Shown: positions 54,683-64,000 of the stretch, piece after piece
How positions within the stretch are numbered: the stretch's first letter is position 1
Layout of the letters: every line of letters starts with the position of its first letter
Source of the DNA: Gallionellaceae bacterium
GTDB lineage: Bacteria > Pseudomonadota > Gammaproteobacteria > Burkholderiales > Gallionellaceae
DNA length: 64,000 bases
Direction of reading: 5' to 3'
NCBI GenBank assembly: GCA_004297065.1
Contig: SCUU01000077.1
Coordinates: 1-64,000 of the forward strand
The notes under the pieces: model-generated
The model's input: the letters and a program-made list of their open reading frames with translations, nothing else
Told to the model about the DNA's origin: nothing
The model's database searches: none
Made by a program: the position numbers and the translations under genes

Positions 54683-55655
54683 GGCTATCCATCCTGATCG
54701 GTCCGGTTTCCGGCGGGGGCACGACATTCTTCAGCGGCCAGCTCGCACTCAACGAATCCACCACATCCTGCGTGCTGCCCACCATCTCGCGCGTCTTTCC
54801 CAGCGTGTCGCGCGCCTCGCCCAGCACGCCCGGCACCTGCGGTGCGGCCTGCTGCACCGCGTCCTTGATCGCCTCGCTGGTCATGCGCAAACTCTCCATG
54901 CTGCTGTCGGCTTTCTTCAGCAACGAGGGAAGTTCGCGGTCGAATTTTCCCGACAGCGATTCGGCATTCGCCGCCGATTGGCGCAGGGAGCGCAGCAACG
55001 GCCCCACTTCTTTGTCGAGGTTGCTATCGACGCTGCCCAACACGCTGTCGACGCCGCCCAGCACCCGATCCACGCGCTCCCGCGTAGCGCGCATCTCGGC
55101 GGAAAACTCGCGCAGGTTTTTTAATGTCTGGCGCACATCGCCATGCGGGTCGGACAGGGTCTGATGCACATCGTCCAGGATAGGCACGATGCGGTTTTTC
55201 ACATCCACGACGGCCTGCTCCAAGCCATTCGCACGCTCGAAACGCACTTTCCCGCCGACCGCCAATACCGGTTTATTTTCCGATCCGCGGCTGATCTCCA
55301 GCACCCCGTCGCCGATCACGCCTTCTTTTTTCAGGCTCATCACGGCATCCTGCCTGAGCAATGCGAGGTACTTGGTTTCGATGATGACCTCCACCTGCAC
55401 GTGCCCCTGTTCGTCCAGCCCCAGGGTATTCAGCTTGCCGATCTTGAATCCGCTGAATTTGACCGGCATGCCTTCGCTCAGATCCTGTCCGCTATCGGCG
55501 ACAAAATAAACCGGGGACTTGGCCGTGAACGCGCCTTTCTTGATCCCCGTCCACAGGAATACCAGCCCGATCCCGATCACCGCGAGCAAAATAAATATGG
55601 CGGCTTTGCCGAACAGATTTTTGAAGCGCTCGTCCTTGTCAGCTAACAATGTCAC
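54675..55655 (-). CDS. MCE/MlaD domain protein
   Basis: FTAKSPVYFVADSGQDLSEGMPVKFSGFKIGKLNTLGLDEQGHVQVEVII. Confidence 0.9.
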   Translation of the reverse strand: MTLLADKDERFKNLFGKAAIFILLAVIGIGLVFLWTGIKKGAFTAKSPVYFVADSGQDLSEGMPVKFSGFKIGKLNTLGLDEQGHVQVEVIIETKYLALLRQDAVMSLKKEGVIGDGVLEISRGSENKPVLAVGGKVRFERANGLEQAVVDVKNRIVPILDDVHQTLSDPHGDVRQTLKNLREFSAEMRATRERVDRVLGGVDSVLGSVDSNLDKEVGPLLRSLRQSAANAESLSGKFDRELPSLLKKADSSMESLRMTSEAIKDAVQQAAPQVPGVLGEARDTLGKTREMVGSTQDVVDSLSASWPLKNVVPPPETGPIRMDSHD

Positions 55656-55662
55656 ATTGACC

Positions 55663-56358
55663 TCACTCGATTTTCTCCCAAGGCAACGTCGTCGCCTTGT
55701 CTGCTATCACCAATACCGTGCGGCCTCGCGCGGCATATTCTTCCAGCGCCTTCATCCAGTTGCGCGCCACACGTGCTTTGACATCCTCGAACAGCGCCGC
55801 ATCCACCACCAGCACCCGGGGCATTTGCACCAGGGCGCGCAACAGGCCGGCCAGCTTGCGCTGCCACGGCTCGACGCTATACGGCGGTGCGGCCATAAAT
55901 TCCGCGCATGCATCCTGCTCCATGCCCAGCATGTCCAGCCAATATGCAACGTTTTGTTCCGTTGCGGTCGCCTCGCGCTGGGCGTGATACCACAACGGCA
56001 AAGTGACATTCTCCCAAATTTTGAGGTTGCTGATGAGCCCGCCATGCCCCGCCACCCAGCCCACGCGCCCGGGCCGGCTCGCGCGCAACGGTTGCCATAT
56101 GATGGGTGCGGGCCCGCTGTTGCGCCTCCTGTCTTCCTGGCCACCGGCTGCGGCGTTGCCGCGCCGCCGGTCGCCCTGCACGATCTCGATGCCGCCTTCC
56201 TCGCAAAGCGTTTCCCCGAGCGCGCAATCGATCATGGCATCTTTTTCGGCTTTGGAAGCGAGTTGCAACAGCCGCATCTCGCCCGCGTGCAGGGTGAACG
56301 AATAGGGGCGCCCCGCACCTGCGCAACGCACATCGTTGAAACGGAACAGTGCATTCAT
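55663..56358 (-). CDS. Degenerate ABC ATPase-like subunit of an MCE transporter
   Basis: MNALFRFNDVRC...LISNLKIWENVTLPLWYH...PRVLVVDAALF; position between MlaE-like and MlaD-like genes; canonical motifs lost. Confidence 0.7.
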   Translation of the reverse strand: MNALFRFNDVRCAGAGRPYSFTLHAGEMRLLQLASKAEKDAMIDCALGETLCEEGGIEIVQGDRRRGNAAAGGQEDRRRNSGPAPIIWQPLRASRPGRVGWVAGHGGLISNLKIWENVTLPLWYHAQREATATEQNVAYWLDMLGMEQDACAEFMAAPPYSVEPWQRKLAGLLRALVQMPRVLVVDAALFEDVKARVARNWMKALEEYAARGRTVLVIADKATTLPWEKIE

Positions 56359-56360
56359 GT

Positions 56361-57158
56361 TCAAAAAACCAGTACCGTAATCAGGCCATCGCAGGCAAAC
56401 ACCGCCAGCAAACTGCGCATCACCGCGCGCGATGCCGCGACGGGAATCTCGGTCATGGCGCGCTTCACCGTCAAGCCGTAGTAGCAGGACACCACCGACA
56501 CCAGCATGCCGAAACAGATACTTTTCAAAAGCGCCGCAAACAGCTCCAGATAGCTGAGCATCTCGAAAAAATGGCCGACCTCGCCGAGCAGCGAGACATC
56601 GATGTTCCATGCGGTAACCGCCATGCCGGTTCCGATCGCGACGACCTGAAAGTAGAAAGTCAGCACCGCGCCGGTAACGGTCATCGCCACCATGCGCGGC
56701 ACGACCAGATAAGAGACCGGGGAGATACCCATACGCTGCAAATTTTTTATTTCGCCGTTCACCCGCATCGCGGCGAGTTCGCTGGCAATCGCCGAACTGC
56801 TGCGCCCGACAATCACGATGGCCGTCAGCAACGGCCCCAGTTCGCGCACCACAGTCCAGATCAACACTTGCAGGGTCAGCAGCTCGTTGCGCCCGACCAG
56901 ATTGCTGACCTGCATCACCATAATCAGTCCCGCCAGAAAGCCCATGACGCCGATCGGCCCCACCGACTGTATGCCGGTAAAATAGAGCTGCTTGAGCAGC
57001 GCCTTGCGCACCGGCCATTTGACGATCACCGGCAGCGCAAAGAACACCCGCCCCACCAGCGCCACGCTGTCGCGCACGAACAGCCCCTGCGTGCCGATGT
57101 AATTTTGTAATCGCAATACCGGATTTTTCATTTTTGTCAGTAGCCGGACGTTCGTCAT
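56361..57158 (-). CDS. MlaE-family lipid ABC transporter permease
   Basis: FTGIQSVGPIGVMGFLAGLIMVMQVSNLVGR...VRELGPLLTAIVIVGRSSSAIASELAAMRVNGEI. Confidence 0.9.
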   Translation of the reverse strand: MTNVRLLTKMKNPVLRLQNYIGTQGLFVRDSVALVGRVFFALPVIVKWPVRKALLKQLYFTGIQSVGPIGVMGFLAGLIMVMQVSNLVGRNELLTLQVLIWTVVRELGPLLTAIVIVGRSSSAIASELAAMRVNGEIKNLQRMGISPVSYLVVPRMVAMTVTGAVLTFYFQVVAIGTGMAVTAWNIDVSLLGEVGHFFEMLSYLELFAALLKSICFGMLVSVVSCYYGLTVKRAMTEIPVAASRAVMRSLLAVFACDGLITVLVF

Positions 57159-57160
57159 TA

Positions 57161-57301
57161 GGGCGCTTCTAAAAATTCAAATTTCTAAGCAAGACAAGGC
57201 GCGAACAAAAAATTACGACGCAGCATATATTTGATATGTAAGGAGTAATTTTTTGTGGGCAACGCAGTATTGCGACGAAATTTGGATTTTTAGAAGTGCC
57301 C
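57161..57301. mobile_element. 141-bp MITE-like element, copy 2, TSD ATTA
   Basis: GGGCGCTTCTAAAAATTCAAATTTC ... GAAATTTGGATTTTTAGAAGTGCCC; ATTA at 57157-57160 and 57302-57305. Confidence 0.88.
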
Positions 57302-57341
57302 ATTAGCCTATGTGCGCATTTTACTAGCGCCTGCCTGCAAC

Positions 57342-58247
57342 TCACACCCCGCGCAACACCCACCACCAGGCAGGCAGCGTGACGAACGAAACCATCAATC
57401 CCACCGCCGCCATCAAAGTGGACAGCTCAGGGTCCAGATCGTGCTCCGCCGCGATGATGGAGGCTGTAATCATCGGCGGCATGGCCGCTTCAAACAGCGT
57501 CACCTGAACACCCTGCCCGTGCGCACCGAAAATTTGCACATAAAGCAAATAGATCGCCAGCGGCGCAAGCAACAATTTAAACCCCAACCCGATCGCCAGA
57601 TTGCGCGTATTCCCCGCCAGATGACCGAGGCGCAATTGCAAACCGACCGAAACCAGCGCGAGGGGGGCAAGCGTATCACCCAAACGTTTAAGCAAAACGA
57701 CAAACCATGGCGCGAACTCCACCGGGATCAACATCAAAGCAAGCACCAAAGCGATAAACGGCGGAAACAGGGCGATGCGGCGCGCGATTTCGGAAGCCCC
57801 CGGACGACCGGAGGAATACAGCCCGGCCACTGTGATGCCTAAAGTAGAGAGCACCAGAAACGAGCCCAGTTGATCGACGACAATGCCGCTGGCGATACCT
57901 GCGTGCCCGTAATACGCCTCGATCATCGGCAGCCCGAAAAACGAGGTATTGCCCAGCCCGCCGGTAAGCATGAGGGCTCCGACAGTGCCGCGCGGCAATT
58001 TCGACCAGCGTCCGACCAGCCAGAAAAAACCTGCCGCCAGCCCGAAACAAATCCAGGCCATCGCCGCCATCAGGCCGACATCGCCAGTGATTTTCAAATC
58101 ATGGATATACAGCAACGTCAGCGCGGGCAGCGAAACGTGGATAATAAAACTGTTGAGCGTGGCCGGCGCATGCTGCGGCATTTTCCCCGTCCGATGCAGG
58201 AGAATGCCGACGATAAAACAAACCGCAAGAAGTATTAAGTTTGACAT
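57342..58247 (-). CDS. AEC-family (auxin efflux carrier-like) transporter
   Basis: MSNLILLAVCFIVGILLHRTGKMPQHAPATLNSFIIHVSLPALTLLYIH. Confidence 0.88.
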   Translation of the reverse strand: MSNLILLAVCFIVGILLHRTGKMPQHAPATLNSFIIHVSLPALTLLYIHDLKITGDVGLMAAMAWICFGLAAGFFWLVGRWSKLPRGTVGALMLTGGLGNTSFFGLPMIEAYYGHAGIASGIVVDQLGSFLVLSTLGITVAGLYSSGRPGASEIARRIALFPPFIALVLALMLIPVEFAPWFVVLLKRLGDTLAPLALVSVGLQLRLGHLAGNTRNLAIGLGFKLLLAPLAIYLLYVQIFGAHGQGVQVTLFEAAMPPMITASIIAAEHDLDPELSTLMAAVGLMVSFVTLPAWWWVLRGV

Positions 58248-58283
58248 TTGGCCAGCTTATACTCGCGCGAACTATACGGGCAC

Positions 58284-58763
58284 ATGACCATGCAACGCCA
58301 AGCCATGACCACCACGGATACCCAAAATAACGGCATCCCCGATTTGGATATATCGGCCGCTATAGCCGAACCAACACCGGTCGGGAACACGCCCGCACTA
58401 TCGGCTCCCGAACTGCGTAGCGAGCCGCGCTTTCGGGTCAAATGGCACGCCACCGTCTTACTTCGGGGGAATGCCGCATGCCACGGCATCGTCAAGGACA
58501 TATCGATCAAAGGTGCGGCAATTCTGCTGGAACGTAATTTGCAGGCGGTCAAACTGGTTACCCTCCATCTCCATGTGCCCCCCTTCGACGCCATCGGGGT
58601 CGCGCGTATTGTGAAAATGGAAGGCAAGCTCATCTATTCAGTACACGATCACGACGAATTGTTTTTCCGGGCCGGATTCCACTTCATTAAATTCAAGTCC
58701 GAATCCGACCTGAACCACCTGCGCTCGCGTTTAGCCAACCTCCATGTGGAAATCAAGTACTAA
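58284..58763 (+). CDS. PilZ domain protein
   Basis: RSEPRFRVKWHATVLLRGNAACHGIVKDISIKGAAILLERNLQ. Confidence 0.8.
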   Translation: MTMQRQAMTTTDTQNNGIPDLDISAAIAEPTPVGNTPALSAPELRSEPRFRVKWHATVLLRGNAACHGIVKDISIKGAAILLERNLQAVKLVTLHLHVPPFDAIGVARIVKMEGKLIYSVHDHDELFFRAGFHFIKFKSESDLNHLRSRLANLHVEIKY

Positions 58764-58798
58764 ACTCCCACCCCGGCTGCATAAATTCCAAGCAATAC

Positions 58799-60283
58799 TT
58801 ACTGCGGCACATTTGCCGCGATAAACGCCTTCAGCTTTACTACATCCGCATCCATCACTTCGCAGCGTTGCGGCAAATACTCGATGCCTTCCAGCGCGGC
58901 GGGACGTTCGGGTTTGCGTCCCAAGGCTTCCTGTATCGTCTCGGCGAACTTGGTCGGCAAGGCGGTTTCTAGGCAGATCAGCGGCAGGCTCGGGCGGCGT
59001 TGCTCCAAGCCAACTTTCAAGCCGTCGGCGGTGTGCGTGTCTATCATCACGCCGTACTCTTCCCACACTTCGCGGATGGTGCTGAGGCGGTTCTGATGCG
59101 AACTCTTGCCGGAAGAAAAATGGAACTGCGACAGCGCATGCCAATACCCGGTGTCCCTGATGTCGAACGAACCGCCCGGTGTCAATTCCGCATCCGGCTT
59201 GCCGGATAGCGGATTGCCTACCTTTGGTGCATCGACCTTGCCCCAGAACTCGCGCACTTTCGCACCGTCGCGCCCGACCAGATCGAACACGAAGCGCTCG
59301 AAGTTGCTGGCCTTGGAAATATCCATCGACGGGCTGCTGGTTTCGTAGGTGTGGTCGGTACCGCGCGGACGATAGACACCGGTACGGAAAAATTCGTCCA
59401 GCACATCATTCTCGTTGGTGGCAAGAATGAGCTGGCCGATAGGCAAGCCCATCATGCGCGCGATGTGTCCGGCGCAGATGTTGCCGAAGTTGCCGGAAGG
59501 CACGGAGAACGCGACTTGCTCGTCGTTCGATTTCGTCGCGGCGAAATAGCCCTTGAAGTAGTAAACGATCTGCGCCGACACGCGCGCCCAGTTGATTGAG
59601 TTCACCGTGCCGATTTTGTATTTGGCCTTGAACGCGTGGTCGTTGGACACCGCCTTCACCATATCCTGCGCATCGTCGAACATGCCGGTGATCGCGATGT
59701 TGAAAATGTTCGGGTCCTGCAGCGAATACATCTGCGCGCGCTGGAACGCGGACATCTTGCCGTCCGGCGACAGCATGAACACGCGGATGCCGCGCTTGCC
59801 GCGCATCGCGTATTCGGCAGCGGAACCAGTGTCGCCGGAAGTCGCGCCCAGAATATTCAGCTCGGCATGCTGCTTGCCCAGCGCATACTCGAACAGGTTG
59901 CCCAGCAACTGCATCGCCATGTCCTTGAACGCCAGCGTCGGGCCGTTGGAAAGCTCCAGAATGAACACACCGTCCGCCAGTTTACGCAGCGGCGTGATGT
60001 CGGCAGCATCGCTATCCGCGCGACCGTTGCTGTACACCTCGGCGGTGTAGGTCTTGCTGATGATGGCCTTGAGATCATCCGCCGGAATATCGGTAGCGAA
60101 TTTCGACAGTACCGCGAAAGCAAGGTCGGCATATGACAGCTTGCGCCAAACATCCAGCTCGGCGCGCGTCACTTGCGGATATTGCTCGGGCAGGTACAGG
60201 CCGCCGTCCGGCGCGAGACCGCCTAGCAGGATTTCGGTGAAAGTTTTCGCGGGGCTATTGCCGCGGGTGGAGATGTATTTCAT
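58799..60283 (-). CDS. thrC: Threonine synthase, with family B palindrome
   Basis: MKYISTRGNSPAKTFTEILLGGLAPDGGLYLPEQYP...FKDMAMQLLGNLFEYAL. Confidence 0.95.
   Translation of the reverse strand: MKYISTRGNSPAKTFTEILLGGLAPDGGLYLPEQYPQVTRAELDVWRKLSYADLAFAVLSKFATDIPADDLKAIISKTYTAEVYSNGRADSDAADITPLRKLADGVFILELSNGPTLAFKDMAMQLLGNLFEYALGKQHAELNILGATSGDTGSAAEYAMRGKRGIRVFMLSPDGKMSAFQRAQMYSLQDPNIFNIAITGMFDDAQDMVKAVSNDHAFKAKYKIGTVNSINWARVSAQIVYYFKGYFAATKSNDEQVAFSVPSGNFGNICAGHIARMMGLPIGQLILATNENDVLDEFFRTGVYRPRGTDHTYETSSPSMDISKASNFERFVFDLVGRDGAKVREFWGKVDAPKVGNPLSGKPDAELTPGGSFDIRDTGYWHALSQFHFSSGKSSHQNRLSTIREVWEEYGVMIDTHTADGLKVGLEQRRPSLPLICLETALPTKFAETIQEALGRKPERPAALEGIEYLPQRCEVMDADVVKLKAFIAANVPQ
59180..59226 (-). 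repeat. Family B palindromic element, in-frame within thrC
   Basis: Coding strand CAATCCGCTATCCGGCAAGCCGGATGCGGAATTG encodes GNPLSGKPDAELT; matches the nuoL copy. Confidence 0.85.
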
Positions 60284-60289
60284 GATGTT

Positions 60290-62011
60290 TTAATCAGTTA
60301 TCGAAAGTGTCTTCTTTAACTTCGTCGACAAAATTTCTTTACGCCTTTGGATATATTCATCGAAGTTTTCCAAAGACCAATCAACCGCAGGTATCAGATG
60401 ACTATCAAGGAATGATTTCATGTTGGCTTCCGTCGTTTTTTGCTCAATCCACAACTTAAGTGCAATATCCTGCTTTGACTCATTTTCGTTAGCGTCCAGC
60501 ATTTGTAGATTCAGGATTGAGTTATATGTTCTCCAGCCATACTTACTTTTATCGGCTTCAGTCAGTTCATTGTATTTGTTAGCGGGGTGTAAGTGATCTT
60601 TATGAAAATTATTATTCTTGTAGTCCATATCTGGATAAAGCAGCGCCAAAATTGAGAACGCGTGTTTTTCGTCTTTTTGAGTGAGTAAGATTTCATCAAT
60701 AAACTCATCCGTCACCCCCACATCCCTCTTAATTTCGTTATTGATTTTGTTCGATGGAAAATCCGACATTTGAAATTCCATTTTCTGCTTTGAAATGTCG
60801 GTGGTAAATGCTCGGCGAATTTGACTCAATACATTATCAGATGAGCCACTTAATACTCCCTTAACCAAGATTGCGTGAAGCCATTTTTTAATTTTTCCCC
60901 GATCGTCAGCGTAAATAATTTTGGTATGAAACCCATCGTATTTTTCACCATGATATAGGTAGTAGATTATCGGAATCAGCGCATTCTTTGAGGTAAGAGT
61001 TGCATCAATAAAGCCGAATGTCTTCACAAGATCGAAAATAGACAGAATTGTATTTCTGATTTTGTCCCACTCACGCTCGAATTCTTTTGCATTTTCTTTC
61101 GAGAAGTTTGTGACCTTAAACTTGATATCTTTACTATGCAAGTACAAGAAGGTCTTTAAGACGAAGTCGTTTGAAATAGAGAAACCTTTATCTCTAATGT
61201 TATCTACCAGCGCATTCATCTCCTTGCGCGCATCTTTCTTTTCCCAGTTTGCGACAGCAACAGACATTAGCAGGGTAGAAAAAGATAAAGGTTGCCCTCC
61301 GCTGTTTATCCGAATAAAAACATTAAGTGCTTTATCGATGTTCTGCTCAATTTCCAAAAAGAAATTAATTAGAGGGCGAGAGTGAATAACATTTTTTAAA
61401 GTAGACAAACTCCTATAGGAAAATTCCCGCGCTTTTAAGCCATGGCCATCTAGGTACTTATTAAATTCAAAATCATCCGATAGAGAGAAAATTTCGGATA
61501 CCTTAAACCAAGAATTTCCTTTATCCCTAACATCTTCGTTTGATAGAAATTTGAACTCATAAATACGTCCATCTTCCTCATTCGACAGTGGATGTTCAAT
61601 ATTCAGATACAGGTGCCTAGTTGGATAAACACGCTCAGAGTTTTCCTCATGCAATCTTGGCATCCTGTAAGCGTAACTACCTCTTAAACCGATATAGAGT
61701 GATGTAAGACGTTGTTGTCCGTCCAATACTGCCGTGAAATCTTGCTGGCTGTGAAATTCATGATTATGGGTATTGTATTTTTCCCGATACTCTTTCAGAA
61801 ACTGATAGAACCTGAAATTATTTTTCGTTTCACCTTCAACTCGCCAAAAAAGAAAAGAGCTAATCGGATAATTACGCATGATCGAATCAAACAGCCACTC
61901 AATCTTTGTATGACTCCACTCAAATTCACGTTGAATCGCTGGAAGCAAGTAACGGTTGCTTTCAATATTACGAATCGCGTCAGCAATTGTTATTGGAGTT
62001 TGAAATGACAT
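60290..62011 (-). CDS. DUF262 (GmrSD-like) protein with C-terminal HNH-like motif
   Basis: LLPAIQREFEWSHTKIEWLFDSIMRNYPISSFLFWRV...AVLDGQQRLTSLYIG; FHKDHLHPANKYN...NSILNLQMLDANENESKQ. Confidence 0.85.
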   Translation of the reverse strand: MSFQTPITIADAIRNIESNRYLLPAIQREFEWSHTKIEWLFDSIMRNYPISSFLFWRVEGETKNNFRFYQFLKEYREKYNTHNHEFHSQQDFTAVLDGQQRLTSLYIGLRGSYAYRMPRLHEENSERVYPTRHLYLNIEHPLSNEEDGRIYEFKFLSNEDVRDKGNSWFKVSEIFSLSDDFEFNKYLDGHGLKAREFSYRSLSTLKNVIHSRPLINFFLEIEQNIDKALNVFIRINSGGQPLSFSTLLMSVAVANWEKKDARKEMNALVDNIRDKGFSISNDFVLKTFLYLHSKDIKFKVTNFSKENAKEFEREWDKIRNTILSIFDLVKTFGFIDATLTSKNALIPIIYYLYHGEKYDGFHTKIIYADDRGKIKKWLHAILVKGVLSGSSDNVLSQIRRAFTTDISKQKMEFQMSDFPSNKINNEIKRDVGVTDEFIDEILLTQKDEKHAFSILALLYPDMDYKNNNFHKDHLHPANKYNELTEADKSKYGWRTYNSILNLQMLDANENESKQDIALKLWIEQKTTEANMKSFLDSHLIPAVDWSLENFDEYIQRRKEILSTKLKKTLSITD

Positions 62012-62031
62012 ATCTGTTTCGCCTTAATGTG

Positions 62032-63345
62032 CTACTTGCCCAGTTCCTCTAACCGTAATTTCGTCACTTTCCCCGCCACCACGCCCAGCGCTTCAATCTT
62101 CACAATCGCAGCATTGATGCGCTTCTCGCGTGTCAGGTGCGTGAGCATGATGAGGTCGGCCTGCTCCTCACCTTCGGCAGGCTCCTTCTGGATCACGGCG
62201 CCGATGGAGATATGCTCGTCGGCGAGGATGCGCGTGATGTCGGCCAGAACACCCGGTTTATCGACGACGCGCAGGTGCAGGTAATAGCTGGTCTGCACCT
62301 CATCCATGGGTAAAATTTTCAAGTCCGACAACTGATTCGGCTGGAAAGCCAGGTGCGGTACACGATTTTCCGGATCGGCGGTGTGCATGCGCGTCACATC
62401 CACCAGATCGGCGATCACCGCGCTGGCGGTGGGTTCCGCGCCCGCGCCTTTGCCGTAATACAGCGTCGCACCGACCGCATCGCCCTGCACCACTACGGCA
62501 TTCATCGCGCCTTCGACGTTGGCGATCAGACGCCTGGATGGAATCAAGGTCGGGTGTACGCGCAGCTCCACGCCTTCGGCGGCGCGCTTGGTGATGCCCA
62601 GCAGTTTGATGCGATAGCCGAGTTGTTCGGCGTATTTGATGTCGGCTGCGTCCAGTTTGGAAATGCCTTCGATGTAGGCTTTGTCGAACTGCATCGGGAT
62701 GCCGAATGCCAGTGCAGACAATATTGTGATCTTGTGTGCGGCATCCACGCCTTCGATGTCGAAGGTGGGATCGGCCTCGGCGTAGCCCAGACGCTGCGCT
62801 TCTTTCAGCGCGGCGTCGAAGCTCAGGCCCTTGTCGCGCATCTCGGACAGGATGAAGTTGGTGGTGCCGTTGATGATGCCCGCGATCCATTCGATGCGGT
62901 TCGCCGTGAGGCCTTCACGCACCGCCTTGATGATGGGGATGCCGCCCGCAACTGCCGCCTCGAAAGCCACCATGACGCGCATTTTTTGCGCGGCAGTAAA
63001 TATCTCGTTGCCGTATGTGGCCAACAGCGCTTTGTTGGCGGTAACCACATGCTTGCCGTTGGCGATGGCTTTCAGCACCAACTCTTTCGCCACGCCGTAG
63101 CCGCCGATCAGCTCGACAACAATATCCACTTCGGGATCGTTCACCACGGAAAAGGCGTCGTCGGTCACACGGCAGGTGCCGCCCGTAATTTTTTTCGCCA
63201 GTTCCACATTCTTGTCCGCCACCACAGTGATGCGGATAGAGCGCCCGGCGCGGCGCGCGATTTCTTCCGCATTGCGTTGCAGCACGGTGAACGTACCGCC
63301 ACCGACCGTGCCGATACCGAGGAGTCCTACGTTGATTGGTTTCAT
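62032..63345 (-). CDS. hom: Homoserine dehydrogenase
   Basis: KPINVGLLGIGTVGGGTFTVLQRNAEEI...GIINGTTNFILSEM; C-terminal ACT domain. Confidence 0.97.
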   Translation of the reverse strand: MKPINVGLLGIGTVGGGTFTVLQRNAEEIARRAGRSIRITVVADKNVELAKKITGGTCRVTDDAFSVVNDPEVDIVVELIGGYGVAKELVLKAIANGKHVVTANKALLATYGNEIFTAAQKMRVMVAFEAAVAGGIPIIKAVREGLTANRIEWIAGIINGTTNFILSEMRDKGLSFDAALKEAQRLGYAEADPTFDIEGVDAAHKITILSALAFGIPMQFDKAYIEGISKLDAADIKYAEQLGYRIKLLGITKRAAEGVELRVHPTLIPSRRLIANVEGAMNAVVVQGDAVGATLYYGKGAGAEPTASAVIADLVDVTRMHTADPENRVPHLAFQPNQLSDLKILPMDEVQTSYYLHLRVVDKPGVLADITRILADEHISIGAVIQKEPAEGEEQADLIMLTHLTREKRINAAIVKIEALGVVAGKVTKLRLEELGK

Positions 63346-63353
63346 AAATCAGT

Positions 63354-63428
63354 TCCTAGTCGTTAGTTATTAGTCGCTAGTTGTAGACGCGCCGTTTAAC
63401 TAACGACTAACGACTACAAACTAGTAAC
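63354..63428. repeat. Inverted/tandem repeat of (T)TAGTCGTTAGT units, copy 2
   Basis: cctagtcgttagttattagtcgctagttgtag ... tttaactaacgactaacgactacaaactag. Confidence 0.75.
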
Positions 63429-64000
63429 TTAGTTTGTTCCGTGCCGCTTGCGATAGCTTTCCAAAAAGCGCGCGATGCGTCCGATCGCTTCCGTCAGGTC
63501 ATCCGTATTGGGCAGGAACACCACGCGGAAGTGGTCGGGATGTATCCAGTTAAAACCGGTGCCTTGCACGAGCAGCACCTTCTCGGTTTCCAGCAGCTCC
63601 AAAATGAATTTCTGGTCGTCCTTGATCGGATACATCACCGGGTCGAGACGCGGGAACAAGTACAGCGCGGCTTTGGGTTTGACGCAGCTTACGCCGGGAA
63701 TATCGGTCAGCAGTTTGTGCGCGAGATCACGCTGCTTGGCCAGGCGCCCGCCGGGCGCAACCAGATCGTTGATGCTCTGATAGCCGCCCAATGCGGTCTG
63801 GATCGCAAACTGCCCCGGCACATTGGAGCACAAGCGCATCGAAGCAAGGATATTCAGCCCGTCGATATAATCCCGCGCATTTTTCTTGTTTCCGGAAATA
63901 ATCATCCAGCCCGCGCGATAACCGCAAGCGCGATAGTTCTTCGACAGTCCGTTCATGGTCACAAACAACACATCGTCCGCCAACGCAGCGATGGACGTGT
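63429..64000 (-). CDS. alaA: Aminotransferase AlaA-like, 5' end beyond the window
   Basis: VTMNGLSKNYRACGYRAGWMIISGNKK...GFNWIHPDHFRVVFLPN; upstream of hom. Confidence 0.85.
   Translation of the reverse strand, partial: TSIAALADDVLFVTMNGLSKNYRACGYRAGWMIISGNKKNARDYIDGLNILASMRLCSNVPGQFAIQTALGGYQSINDLVAPGGRLAKQRDLAHKLLTDIPGVSCVKPKAALYLFPRLDPVMYPIKDDQKFILELLETEKVLLVQGTGFNWIHPDHFRVVFLPNTDDLTEAIGRIARFLESYRKRHGTN

Noticed and set aside
56095-56190. Arg/Gly-rich stretch in the degenerate ABC subunit as another palindromic insert
   Set aside because: No clear inverted repeat and no match to other repeat families in the window.

Overview
The 64 kb window looks like a betaproteobacterial chromosome segment, probably Gallionellaceae-like (inferred from gene content and order; not tested). 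Most of it is housekeeping: purT, dapC/dapD/dapE, pilU, prmB, squalene genes hpnCDE, amt, the full nuoA-N operon, tRNA-Leu(GAG), secG, tpiA, pstSCAB, glpD, ugpQ, a c-di-GMP/two-component cluster, comEC, an RND pump, an MCE lipid-transport operon, thrC, hom and alaA. The most unusual signal is several families of small palindromic repeats that lie inside protein-coding genes without breaking the reading frame, resembling Rickettsia palindromic elements (RPEs). Family A has a conserved ACTAGCCAATCGACTAAG / CAAGTCGCTGGTTAT stem and a variable apical hairpin. It is read through in dapC, hpnE and the 3' end of an ArsC-like gene, and has one intergenic copy at 46.4 kb. Family B is a 34-bp palindrome read as GNPLSxKxxAELT in both thrC and nuoL, with compensatory stem changes between copies. 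Other observations include two 141-bp MITE-like copies with apparent 4-bp target duplications plus a half copy, a 158-bp MITE-like element at the hpnE stop, an fbaB deletion relic, a decayed sensor kinase, an apparently ATPase-dead ABC subunit in the MCE operon, and two defence-like insertions in housekeeping operons. All calls come from reading the sequence and supplied ORFs; no searches or alignments were run.
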